Shown: one piece after another, positions 55,119 through 62,466 of the stretch
Layout: each line of letters opens with the position of its first letter
Numbering within the stretch: position 1 is the first letter of the stretch
From: Bryobacterales bacterium
GTDB taxonomy: Bacteria > Acidobacteriota > Terriglobia > Bryobacterales > Bryobacteraceae
Direction: 5' to 3'
NCBI GenBank assembly: GCA_025463005.1
Contig: JAOAPR010000187.1
Location: forward strand, 1 to 64,000
Length of the DNA: 64,000 bases
Notes under the pieces: model-generated
Database searches by the model: none
What the model was told of the DNA's origin: nothing
The model's input: only the letters and a program-made list of their open reading frames with translations
Made by a program: the position numbers and the translations under genes

Positions 55119-55934
55119 TCAGTGTGTCAGATCATACAAGACGTAGTTGGCGGAAACTCGATACGCCAGAGATGCATAATTTTCCGGATAGCGGGGGTCG
55201 TCGGACCATTCGATGGCGTCCCCCATATCCACGTTATGGCAGATTCCGACCATGACCCGGCCCTTGTCATCGTAGATAGCACGGAACTTAGGCTCAAAAC
55301 CATCGAATTCCCACGGTATTCCGCTCTCCAGGAATTGAGCCCCTGGGATTCGCGAGCGTTGGTCTATATCGTATATGACGTGAAAGATCTCATCTTTGTT
55401 ATCGATGTCGACTACAGCACGGCGAGGAAAGACCTTGCGCATGCCTTCCATGAAGATGTCCCACTCCTGGGTTCCGTGGAAATCGTCGGTCATGAAGAAC
55501 CCGCCGCGCAGCAGATAATCGCGCATCTGGTCCGCTTCCTCGTCGTTCAAACTCCAATGACCAACTTCCACACCATAGACGAACGGCCAGTTAAAAATGT
55601 CGCTGCTGTTATCCAGCTCCACGACCTGCTCTACCGATTTAGCATCGACCCGGGTCAGGCGCAGAAGGCCCTGCAAAGTATGACGATCCCCGAGCGGGTA
55701 ATCGGTGCGCCAGCCGTATCGGCCGGTGTTGTTCGGCCAGGGGTGCTCCCAGGTGGAGCTGGTGTACTTCAGCCGGCCACGCGTCCATTCGGCTTGCCGT
55801 TCCCAGTCCGGGGGGAGCGGCGCTTGGGCATGGTCCTCAGTGCTGTCGTATGAGAGGAAGGGCTTCTGGGCGTGCAAGATACCCCAGGTGCCGAGGCCGC
55901 CCAAAATAAGGAAAATCGCCGCGCGCAGGCGCAT
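55119..55934 (-). CDS. DUF4159 protein, copy 1
   Basis: From the ATG at 55934 (MRLRAAIF) the product is 271 aa with a signal or anchor helix (~4-22) and the shared HAQKPF. The DUF4159 core contains DYPLGDRH, LTRVDAKSVEQ, NWPFVYGVEVGHW, RGGFFMTDDFHG, ICHNVDMGDA and the C-terminal LYDLTH. Residue 198-equivalent MTDDFHG differs from MVDDFH in the other copies. The fold is GATase1-like without the nucleophile Cys. It is the last of three adjacent copies and sits 30 nt upstream of the VWA protein gene. Confidence 0.9.
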   Translation of the reverse strand: MRLRAAIFLILGGLGTWGILHAQKPFLSYDSTEDHAQAPLPPDWERQAEWTRGRLKYTSSTWEHPWPNNTGRYGWRTDYPLGDRHTLQGLLRLTRVDAKSVEQVVELDNSSDIFNWPFVYGVEVGHWSLNDEEADQMRDYLLRGGFFMTDDFHGTQEWDIFMEGMRKVFPRRAVVDIDNKDEIFHVIYDIDQRSRIPGAQFLESGIPWEFDGFEPKFRAIYDDKGRVMVGICHNVDMGDAIEWSDDPRYPENYASLAYRVSANYVLYDLTH

Positions 55935-55998
55935 GAATGCCTTTTGACGGATTAAGGATAACACATGAATAAAGAATGACCCGCCAAGTATTACGGGC

Positions 55999-56814
55999 TC
56001 AGTGGGTGAGATCGTACATGGCGTAGTTTTGCAGAGCGCGATGCGCCACAACGGCCATGTCAGCGGGGTAGGAAACCTCGTCGGAATGCTCCCAGGCATC
56101 GCCTAAATCCATGTTGTGGCAGATAGCAACGACGATCCGTTTCTTCTCGTCGTAGATCGCCCGCCACCGCGGATAAGGATCGCTTTCCTGCTCGTAAGTC
56201 CGGCCGCGATAGAGAGCCGCCAGACCGGCCACCTGGACCTTGGGATCGACCTCAGAGAGGATGTGGAAGATCGGTTCTGAAGCGGTCAAATCTTCGATTT
56301 GCCGGTCCGGATAGACCTGGCGGATGCCTTCCGCGAAAATCTGCCATTGATTCAAGCCATGGAAGTCGTCGACCATCAGGAATCCGCCCCGGTCGAGAAA
56401 ATCGCGGAGCTGCGCGCCTTCCTTTTCATCGATGGTCCACTGCCCAACCTCCACCGCGTACAGAAACGGCCAATTATAGAGATCGTCGGTGCCATCGAGT
56501 TCCACGGTCTGCTCGACGGAGCGGGCGTGGATCCGGGTGAGGCGCTGCACGCCAGTGATCAGGTGCCGGTCGCCCAGCGGGTAGTCCGTAGCCCACGCTC
56601 CTTCGCGACGAAAGCCGCGAAAGCCTCCGCGGCGGAAAGCATCGCGGTAACGCAGCCGCGCGCTGATCCATTCGGCGGGCTTTTGATAGTCGGAAGGCAG
56701 CGCAATGTCGCCGTCTTCGCCGCCGGCGTACTGCTTGAACGGTTTCTGCGCCAGCAGCACTCCCCAGGCTCCCAGCGCGGCGAGCGATATCAGGAAGAAG
56801 GTCCGCAGGCGCAT
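55999..56814 (-). CDS. DUF4159 protein, copy 2
   Basis: The 271-aa protein (MRLRTFFLISLAALGAWGVLL helix) has the shared AQKPF junction and the same DUF4159 motifs as its neighbours: DYPLGDRHL, LTRIHARSVEQ, NWPFLYAVEVGQW, RGGFLMVDDFHG, ICHNMDLGDAWEHSD and the terminal MYDLTH. It contains a Gly/Arg-rich insert (FRRGGFRGFRREG) near residue 60 like copy 3. It is probably periplasmic and membrane-tethered. Confidence 0.92.
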   Translation of the reverse strand: MRLRTFFLISLAALGAWGVLLAQKPFKQYAGGEDGDIALPSDYQKPAEWISARLRYRDAFRRGGFRGFRREGAWATDYPLGDRHLITGVQRLTRIHARSVEQTVELDGTDDLYNWPFLYAVEVGQWTIDEKEGAQLRDFLDRGGFLMVDDFHGLNQWQIFAEGIRQVYPDRQIEDLTASEPIFHILSEVDPKVQVAGLAALYRGRTYEQESDPYPRWRAIYDEKKRIVVAICHNMDLGDAWEHSDEVSYPADMAVVAHRALQNYAMYDLTH

Positions 56815-56845
56815 GCTGTGGCCAGCATATCACCAATGAACCGGA

Positions 56846-57667
56846 TCAGTGCGTGAGATCGTAGACGAAGTAGTTCATCGCAATCCGGTAGGCCATGTTG
56901 GCCCACTCGGCCGGATATTCGGGCTCATCGGACCATTCCCAAGCGTCGCCAAGATCCATGTTGTGGCAGATGGCGACCACTATCCGTCCCTTGTCGTCGT
57001 AAATCCCGCGCCAGTGTTCCGGCCTCCCACTCTCGTCTTTTTCGTAGGTGAGTCCGCTACGGAGAAATTGCGCGCCCGGAATCTGGTACTTGTCGTCCAG
57101 ATCGTACAGCGTGTGGAAGATCGGTTCGGCTTTCGGGAGATCGACGATTTCGCGATCCGGAAACACCTGTTTGATCCCTTCGAGGAATACCCCCCACTCG
57201 GCATTGGCATGGAAATCGTCCACCATCAGGAAGCCTCCGCGGTTAAGGAAATCGCGGAGCTGCGCGGCTTCCTCTGAGTTGAGCTCCCAATGTCCGACTT
57301 CCACCGCATACAGCGTGGGCCAGTTGTAGACGTCGTCGCTGTTATCGAGCGCGACGGGCTGTTCCACCGCGCGGCTGTCGATGCGTGTGAGCCGCTTCAC
57401 GCCGTAGAGCAGATGCCGGTCCGAGCGCGGATAGTCGATGGTCCAACTGCCACCGCCACGTCGAAAGCCGAATCGCCCAAAACCTGTATAGTCCCGGTAC
57501 ATCAGACGCGCGCGGGTCCACTCGTGGGGAACGTTGGCATCCGGCGGAATGGCGGATTCCGCATGTCCCTCGACCGTGTCGTATTCGCGGAACGGTTTCT
57601 GCGCGTGGAGCAGGCCCCAGCAGCCGCACAGCACGGCAACGATGAGCAGGGCTGTCCTTAGGCGCAT
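56846..57667 (-). CDS. DUF4159 protein, copy 3
   Basis: The 273-aa protein starts MRLRTALLIVAVLCGCWGLL, then HAQKPFREYDTVEGHA. Motifs: DYPRSDRHLL, LTRIDSRAVEQ, NWPTLYAVEVGHW, NRGGFLMVDDFH followed by ANAEW instead of Gly, ICHNMDLGDAWEWSD and VYDLTH. The gene lies 31 nt upstream of copy 2 in transcription order. The upstream gap of ~250 nt holds an unexplained open frame with a heme motif. Confidence 0.92.
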   Translation of the reverse strand: MRLRTALLIVAVLCGCWGLLHAQKPFREYDTVEGHAESAIPPDANVPHEWTRARLMYRDYTGFGRFGFRRGGGSWTIDYPRSDRHLLYGVKRLTRIDSRAVEQPVALDNSDDVYNWPTLYAVEVGHWELNSEEAAQLRDFLNRGGFLMVDDFHANAEWGVFLEGIKQVFPDREIVDLPKAEPIFHTLYDLDDKYQIPGAQFLRSGLTYEKDESGRPEHWRGIYDDKGRIVVAICHNMDLGDAWEWSDEPEYPAEWANMAYRIAMNYFVYDLTH

Positions 57668-57699
57668 CTCGCGCTCAGAATAGCACGTACGTCGGGCGA

Positions 57700-57889
57700 C
57701 TACCCTGACAGACGAACCCGCAGTTCAGCCTGCGCTTGCGGCGCCTGCCGGGAGGTCGCATGCTCATGGCAATGGGTACATCCGCGAGCGGCCAGGCAAC
57801 CGGGCAAGTCGTATTGATGCGGGAAAGCGAAATTCGCTTCTTCTATCCGTGGCTCGCCGAACAGCTTCGCGGTGTGTTGTAGCCGGGAA
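57700..57889 (-). other. Open frame without start, containing one CxxCH
   Basis: On the minus strand a frame of about 60 codons runs from the end of the TPR gene to a TAG at 57700-57702 and includes LFGEPRIEEANFAFPHQYD, then CTHCHEHA (codons at about 57766-57780). The CTHCH is a heme-c-type motif, but there is no ATG and no helix or signal peptide. The opposite strand is also open here (to 57882), so coding direction is uncertain. It could be the remnant of a small cytochrome or a chance frame. Confidence 0.25.
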
Positions 57890-57916
57890 GGCGCGCCTCG
57901 CCCGACGCGGGTGTCC

Positions 57917-59032
57917 CTACTTGATCCGGTATTCGGCGGTTATGGAGTTGAGCGTCTTCGCGGCGGTCTGCTGGAGCGGCCCCGGAATGCTGGTGCACTC
58001 CATATAGAACTTGATCGAGTCGGAAACGTTCTTGAGCTTGTAATTGGCCCAGCCCAGCGAGCTGAGTGCCTCGGCCCGGAAGCGCGGATCGGTAAGGGTT
58101 GGCAGCGCCGCGCGAAACGCCTGGTCAGCCGCATCCCATTTTTCAGTCTGGAAGCTGACGGAACCGATCATGAAGTTGGCCTGCGTCAGCTCGGCTGTCT
58201 TGAAGCGGGCCCAGTCGCCGGCACTGACGCCGTCCGGTTTTTCCGCAGTGTTCAGCCGGTCGATCGCCTTCTTCGACAGGCTCAGGACGCGATTCGGATC
58301 TTTACCCGACTTAAAATAGGCCTCCGCCACCATCAACATGGCGTCTTCGCGAGTATCGTTGTGCGCGACAACCTTTTCCGCCGCGGCGAGCGCCTTGACG
58401 GAATCACCCTGCTCGCGGTACGTCAGAAATAGCGTGATCTCGATGTCGCCCGCGTGCTGGGTCTGCGGGTGATTCTTCAGAAACTCTTCCAGCAACTTGA
58501 TTCGATCCGCGGGATTCTTGGCCGTGACCGCGGCCTTGTAGGCTTCGAATTCGTTCGCCTGGCGCGCGCTGGCACCGCACTCAAGCGTAGCCTTGCTCAA
58601 GTCCGGATCAGGGGTTTTCAGGGCTCGCTCTGCAACGTTGCCCGCTTGGGCCATCCATATTGCCGTCAGCGCGGGGTCTTTCATGTCCGCCGCGATGCGC
58701 CAGTTCAAACAGGCTGCTTCCAGATTGCTGGAGTTGCTGATGAGCACGTTCGCACCGGCGGCCAAAGCTTTGTTGAAGTTCCCGGCCTGGTGATAGCGAG
58801 CCTGCAGCTCGCTCCAAACGTATTCCAGGGAAGGTGAAGAGGGGAACAGTTCCGGATACAGCTCCAACAGCGCGAGTCTCTTAGAAAGGTCGCTCTCGCT
58901 CTGGACCTTTTGCCACAGCCTACCCTCGGGCGTGTTCGGATCGAAGGACGGCTTCTTCGAGCCAGCCCATCCAAGCAACGGAACCACAGACAGAGCCAGC
59001 AACACTGCTGGAAATCGAGACGCTGGGATCAT
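57917..59032 (-). CDS. Exported TPR-like protein of unknown function
   Basis: The 371-aa protein has an N-terminal signal (MIPASRFPAVLLALSVVPLLGWAGS) and then alpha-helical repeats. Recognisable TPR-like units include EYVWSELQARYHQAGNFNKA, DSVKALAAAEKVVAHN and SFQTEKWDAADQAFRAALP. No catalytic residue is evident. It lies between DUF4159 copies 3 and 4 on the same strand, so it may scaffold the envelope complex of this locus; that is inference. Confidence 0.78.
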   Translation of the reverse strand: MIPASRFPAVLLALSVVPLLGWAGSKKPSFDPNTPEGRLWQKVQSESDLSKRLALLELYPELFPSSPSLEYVWSELQARYHQAGNFNKALAAGANVLISNSSNLEAACLNWRIAADMKDPALTAIWMAQAGNVAERALKTPDPDLSKATLECGASARQANEFEAYKAAVTAKNPADRIKLLEEFLKNHPQTQHAGDIEITLFLTYREQGDSVKALAAAEKVVAHNDTREDAMLMVAEAYFKSGKDPNRVLSLSKKAIDRLNTAEKPDGVSAGDWARFKTAELTQANFMIGSVSFQTEKWDAADQAFRAALPTLTDPRFRAEALSSLGWANYKLKNVSDSIKFYMECTSIPGPLQQTAAKTLNSITAEYRIK

Positions 59033-59099
59033 GGCAGCCTCCGCTCTTGTTTAGCATCGGCTGGTTGGCGTGATAGGTATAGACCCTAGTGGTAGGATC

Positions 59100-59188
59100 G
59101 GACAAAAATGGCCAGTGTCCCGCACGGAATCGCGTTGATAACAGGAGCTTTCCTGATCGGGACACCGGTGGCTGTCCCCATTTTGTCC
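59100..59188. repeat. Long imperfect inverted repeat between DUF4159 copy 4 and the TPR gene
   Basis: GGACAAAAATGG at 59100-59111 pairs with CCATTTTGTCC at 59178-59188, and GTGTCCCG at 59115-59122 pairs with CGGGACAC at 59158-59165, with about 35 nt of loop. The right arm carries a GCTGTCCCC block also found in the 32625-32704 element, so both may belong to one REP-like family. No T tail follows. Confidence 0.65.
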
Positions 59189-59197
59189 GCCGGCGGG

Positions 59198-60007
59198 TCA
59201 GTGGGTCATGTCGTAAACGATGTAGTTGATGGCGATCCGATAGGCTAGCCCCGTCATGGTTTCCGGATACCAGGGATCGTCGGCGTGCTCCCAGGCATCC
59301 CCCAGATCCATGTCATGGCAGATGGCGACCACCACACGGCTCTTATCGTTATAGACAGCGCGCCAGTGAGGATCTTTCCCGCCATCTTCGGGCTGCTCGT
59401 AGGTCAGACCGCGTTGCCACGCCGCGGCGCCCGGAATCTGGATGCGATGTTCCAGATCGTACAGCGTGTGGAAAATCTCATCGGAATCCTTCAGATCTTC
59501 CACGCCGCGGTCCGGGAACACCTTGCTCAGGCTGGACATGAAGATCGACCACTCCGTGTTGCCGTGGAAATCGTCCACCATCAGGAAGCCGCCCCGATCG
59601 ATGAACTCACGAAGCCGTCTGGCCTGGAGCTCGGGGAGCTGCCAGTGGCCCACCTCAACTGCATAGAGGAACGGCCAGTTATAGATGTCGTCCGTGCCGT
59701 CGAGCTCGACCACCTGCTCCACAGAGCGCGAGTCGACGCGCGTCAGCCTGGCAATTCCTGGAAGCAGATGGCGGTCCGAGCGCGGATAATCCATGGTCCA
59801 GTAGGCGGAGGGGCCGAAATTTTCGCCGCCGAAAACGTCGGGGTATTTGAGCCGGGCACGGGTCCACTCGTGCGGAACGTTCACATCGGCGGGAACTAGA
59901 AAGTCGTTGTATTCGATAGCGGGATACTCCCGCCAGGGCTTCTGCGCGAACAGAAAGCCCCACCCGCTCAGCAGGATAACAATTGCCAAAACAACGCGCA
60001 GATTCAT
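59198..60007 (-). CDS. DUF4159 protein, copy 4
   Basis: The 269-aa protein starts MNLRVVLAIVILLSGWGFLF, then AQKPWREYP. Shared motifs: DYPRSDRHLL, LTRVDSRSVEQ, NWPFLYAVEVGHW, RGGFLMVDDFHG, ICHDMDLGDAWEHAD and the terminal VYDMTH. It is nearest to copy 3 by inspection. It is the first DUF4159 gene of the string in transcription order, 40 nt after the GT39 gene. Confidence 0.92.
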   Translation of the reverse strand: MNLRVVLAIVILLSGWGFLFAQKPWREYPAIEYNDFLVPADVNVPHEWTRARLKYPDVFGGENFGPSAYWTMDYPRSDRHLLPGIARLTRVDSRSVEQVVELDGTDDIYNWPFLYAVEVGHWQLPELQARRLREFIDRGGFLMVDDFHGNTEWSIFMSSLSKVFPDRGVEDLKDSDEIFHTLYDLEHRIQIPGAAAWQRGLTYEQPEDGGKDPHWRAVYNDKSRVVVAICHDMDLGDAWEHADDPWYPETMTGLAYRIAINYIVYDMTH

Positions 60008-60047
60008 GGATTTTACGGCTCGGAGCGCCTCCAGAATAACATGCGAC

Positions 60048-61442
60048 CTAAGGCCGGCTCACCTGAAGTTGGCCGCTACGCATCACGATCTGGGGCTCGG
60101 TTCCGGTGCATTGCGGTAGAGCGTGGCCGGCATAATAATTCAGGCCGTACGCCCACTCTCGCCGAACATCTTTCACGCAGGCGCTCTGAATTTCCGCCGC
60201 ATTCGCGCGCCAGAATTCGCGCACCGAATAACGCTGATCGAGCACCGGCAGCACCGCGATCTTGAAATAGGCAATCGCGGCCACAGCGGAAAGCGCGGCC
60301 GCCAGCATCGCCTGCTCGCGTTTTCCCAGCCAGACCAGCCAGAAGACGCCGGCGGCGGCCACAGCGAACGGCCATCCGCGCGCGAGCCTGGCGAAAGAGA
60401 AATAGGCCGAGGTCCCTCCGGACAGAAGCGCATCGGGCAAAAACGCGGCGATAGCGGGCGCTGCGATCAACAAGACCACGCACGATCCAATCCACCAACC
60501 GGCGGAGGGAGTCTTATCGACGGCCACGGCCAGCATGATCGCCAGAGCTGGCAGCAGAGGCAGTACGTATCCCGGCAGCTTATTCAGCGCTGCGGAAAAG
60601 AATACGAGCCCGAACAGCAGCCAGAACGCCAGGAATCGGACCCGCACATCCTGGTACAGATTTCGCCGGGCCAGGAGCGGCGCCAAAGGCGTCCACGGGA
60701 ACAACCCTGCCAGGATCACCGGCAGATAGTACCACCACGGTTGCACGTGCTCGAGTGCGGGATGGAAAAATCGCCCCACCTGTTGTTTCCAGAAAAACTC
60801 ATCCCAAAACGACGATCCATTACGCAGCGAGCACCACAAGAGCCAGGGCGCGGCCACCACGACGCACCCAGCGATCATCGGAATTCGTTTGCCGCGTGCG
60901 ACCAGGAACACCGGCGCAAACAGCACCAGCGGGACGAATGCTTTCGCCAGGATCGCGAGCCCGAGAAGCGCACCGGCCATGTATCCCTGCCTAGGCCGCG
61001 TGTCGAACAGAGCGATCAGCAGGGCCGCGCCCAACGCAGCCGACATCGGCAGGTCGGTGACCGCTGCGAAACTGTACGCGACCCAGCCGGCCGAAGTGGC
61101 GAGAATCCCGGTCGCTGCCAGCGCCACGCGGGGAGAGAATTCGCGCTCGAGCGTGCGATAGAAGAACCAGAGGAACGCGAGGCTCGCGAGCGCCAAAGGC
61201 AGCCGCGCGGCCCATTCATCGGGGAGACGGAGCAAATGCCCTGCCCCGGTCATCCAGTACAGCAGGGGCGGTTTTTCGAACCATGGAGCACCATCCAGGT
61301 GAGGCGTGACCCAATCGCCGGATCGCGCCATTTCGCGGCCGACGGAGGCGTAGCGCGGCTCGTCCGGTCCCAGGAATCCGACGCGGCCCAGGCTGCTCAA
61401 ATACAAGACTAGCAGCGGAACCAACAGCCAATATTTCGACAA
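60048..61442 (-). CDS. GT39-type glycosyltransferase, polyprenyl-phosphate sugar dependent (ArnT/PMT-like)
   Basis: The 464-aa protein has ~10-11 helices and the family motif DEPRYASVGREM near residues 26-37, with the catalytic Asp-Glu in GPDEPRY. A large cytoplasmic/periplasmic end (~395-464) follows the helices. It probably transfers a sugar from a lipid-linked donor to lipid A, glycan or protein; the acceptor is not evident. The assigned start is TTG at 61442, one base after GGAGG, so the real start may differ. It begins the minus-strand gene string. Confidence 0.85.
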   Translation of the reverse strand: MSKYWLLVPLLVLYLSSLGRVGFLGPDEPRYASVGREMARSGDWVTPHLDGAPWFEKPPLLYWMTGAGHLLRLPDEWAARLPLALASLAFLWFFYRTLEREFSPRVALAATGILATSAGWVAYSFAAVTDLPMSAALGAALLIALFDTRPRQGYMAGALLGLAILAKAFVPLVLFAPVFLVARGKRIPMIAGCVVVAAPWLLWCSLRNGSSFWDEFFWKQQVGRFFHPALEHVQPWWYYLPVILAGLFPWTPLAPLLARRNLYQDVRVRFLAFWLLFGLVFFSAALNKLPGYVLPLLPALAIMLAVAVDKTPSAGWWIGSCVVLLIAAPAIAAFLPDALLSGGTSAYFSFARLARGWPFAVAAAGVFWLVWLGKREQAMLAAALSAVAAIAYFKIAVLPVLDQRYSVREFWRANAAEIQSACVKDVRREWAYGLNYYAGHALPQCTGTEPQIVMRSGQLQVSRP

Positions 61443-61523
61443 ACCTCCAGTATAAAGTCCTTCCGAGCCGCGACAGTCATGGAGCGGTTAAGAGTGCGCG
61501 ACAATAGATTTCAGGTCCAACCC

Positions 61524-62459
61524 ATGAAACTTGCCACGCTCCTGCTTGCCGCCCTTCCTATATTTGCGCAGACCGCCGCGCCTAAGGCCACCCCCACGGC
61601 AACAATCGACAAGGCCGCACTCGAAGCCTACCTGCGTCATGCCGAGCTCTGGATCCCCCAGGTCGCTGTCAGCATTGACGATCCGCAGCCTTCGGCCTAT
61701 CTGCCTGGATTCTCAGAAGTAGCCGTGCATCTGTCCTATAACGGGCAATCCAAGGACGAGCGCTATTTCGTTTCGCAGAACGGCAAGAACATCGTGAAAG
61801 GCGAGGCCTACGACATCACCAAGAGTCCTTTCCAGTCGACGATCGACCGTATCAAGATTGATTCGCAACCCAGCTATGGCAAGCCCGGCGCACCGGTTAC
61901 GATCGTGGTCTACGGCGATTTCCAATGTCCGCTGTGCAAGACCGAAGCCGAGGTGATGCGCAAGAATCTGCTACAAACCTTCCCGGACAAGGTGCAGGTG
62001 TTCTTCAAGGATTTCCCGCTCGAATCCATCCATCCCTGGGCTCGCGCTGCCTCGGACGCCGGCCGCTGCATCTATGAGGAGGATCCGCAGGCTTTCTGGA
62101 AGTTTCACGATTGGATTTACGAGAACCAGGAAGGCATCACCCCTGAGACTCTGAATTCGAAGGTGATGGCGTGGGCCGGGACAGCCGGCGTCGACTCGAT
62201 CAAGCTGGGCCGCTGCGTGGATGGTAAGGTCACCGACAAGAAGGTGGCTCAAAACATGGCCGAAGGACGCGCGCTGGGCGTGGACGCCACTCCGACCGTT
62301 TACATCAACGGCCGCAAGCTGGTGGGAGCGATGGAATGGCCTATCCTGCAGCAACTGGTCGCGCTTGAAATCGAGCATCAGGCAGCCGCTGCGAAGACCA
62401 CCGCCAAGTGCGATGAGGCTTGCGTGGTCAACATCCCAACCCTCGCCGGCAAAAAGTAG
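61524..62459 (+). CDS. DsbA-like thioredoxin-fold protein, exported
   Basis: I start at the ATG at 61524, giving a signal peptide (MKLATLLLAALPIFAQ) and 311 aa; an upstream ATG at 61479 would put polar residues first. Residues ~125-290 form a DsbA-type thioredoxin domain with the redox site CPLC in DFQCPLCKTE and the cis-Pro region ATPTVYINGR near 255. The N-terminal ~100 residues are a separate alpha/beta segment. It likely forms or isomerises disulfides in exported proteins. A membrane partner such as DsbB is not in the window. Confidence 0.9.
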   Translation: MKLATLLLAALPIFAQTAAPKATPTATIDKAALEAYLRHAELWIPQVAVSIDDPQPSAYLPGFSEVAVHLSYNGQSKDERYFVSQNGKNIVKGEAYDITKSPFQSTIDRIKIDSQPSYGKPGAPVTIVVYGDFQCPLCKTEAEVMRKNLLQTFPDKVQVFFKDFPLESIHPWARAASDAGRCIYEEDPQAFWKFHDWIYENQEGITPETLNSKVMAWAGTAGVDSIKLGRCVDGKVTDKKVAQNMAEGRALGVDATPTVYINGRKLVGAMEWPILQQLVALEIEHQAAAAKTTAKCDEACVVNIPTLAGKK

Positions 62460-62466
62460 GAAAGCC

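Noticed and set aside
60123-61412. A 429-codon plus-strand frame rich in Gln and Arg
   Set aside because: Antisense to the GT39 gene; the composition is that of complemented hydrophobic codons.
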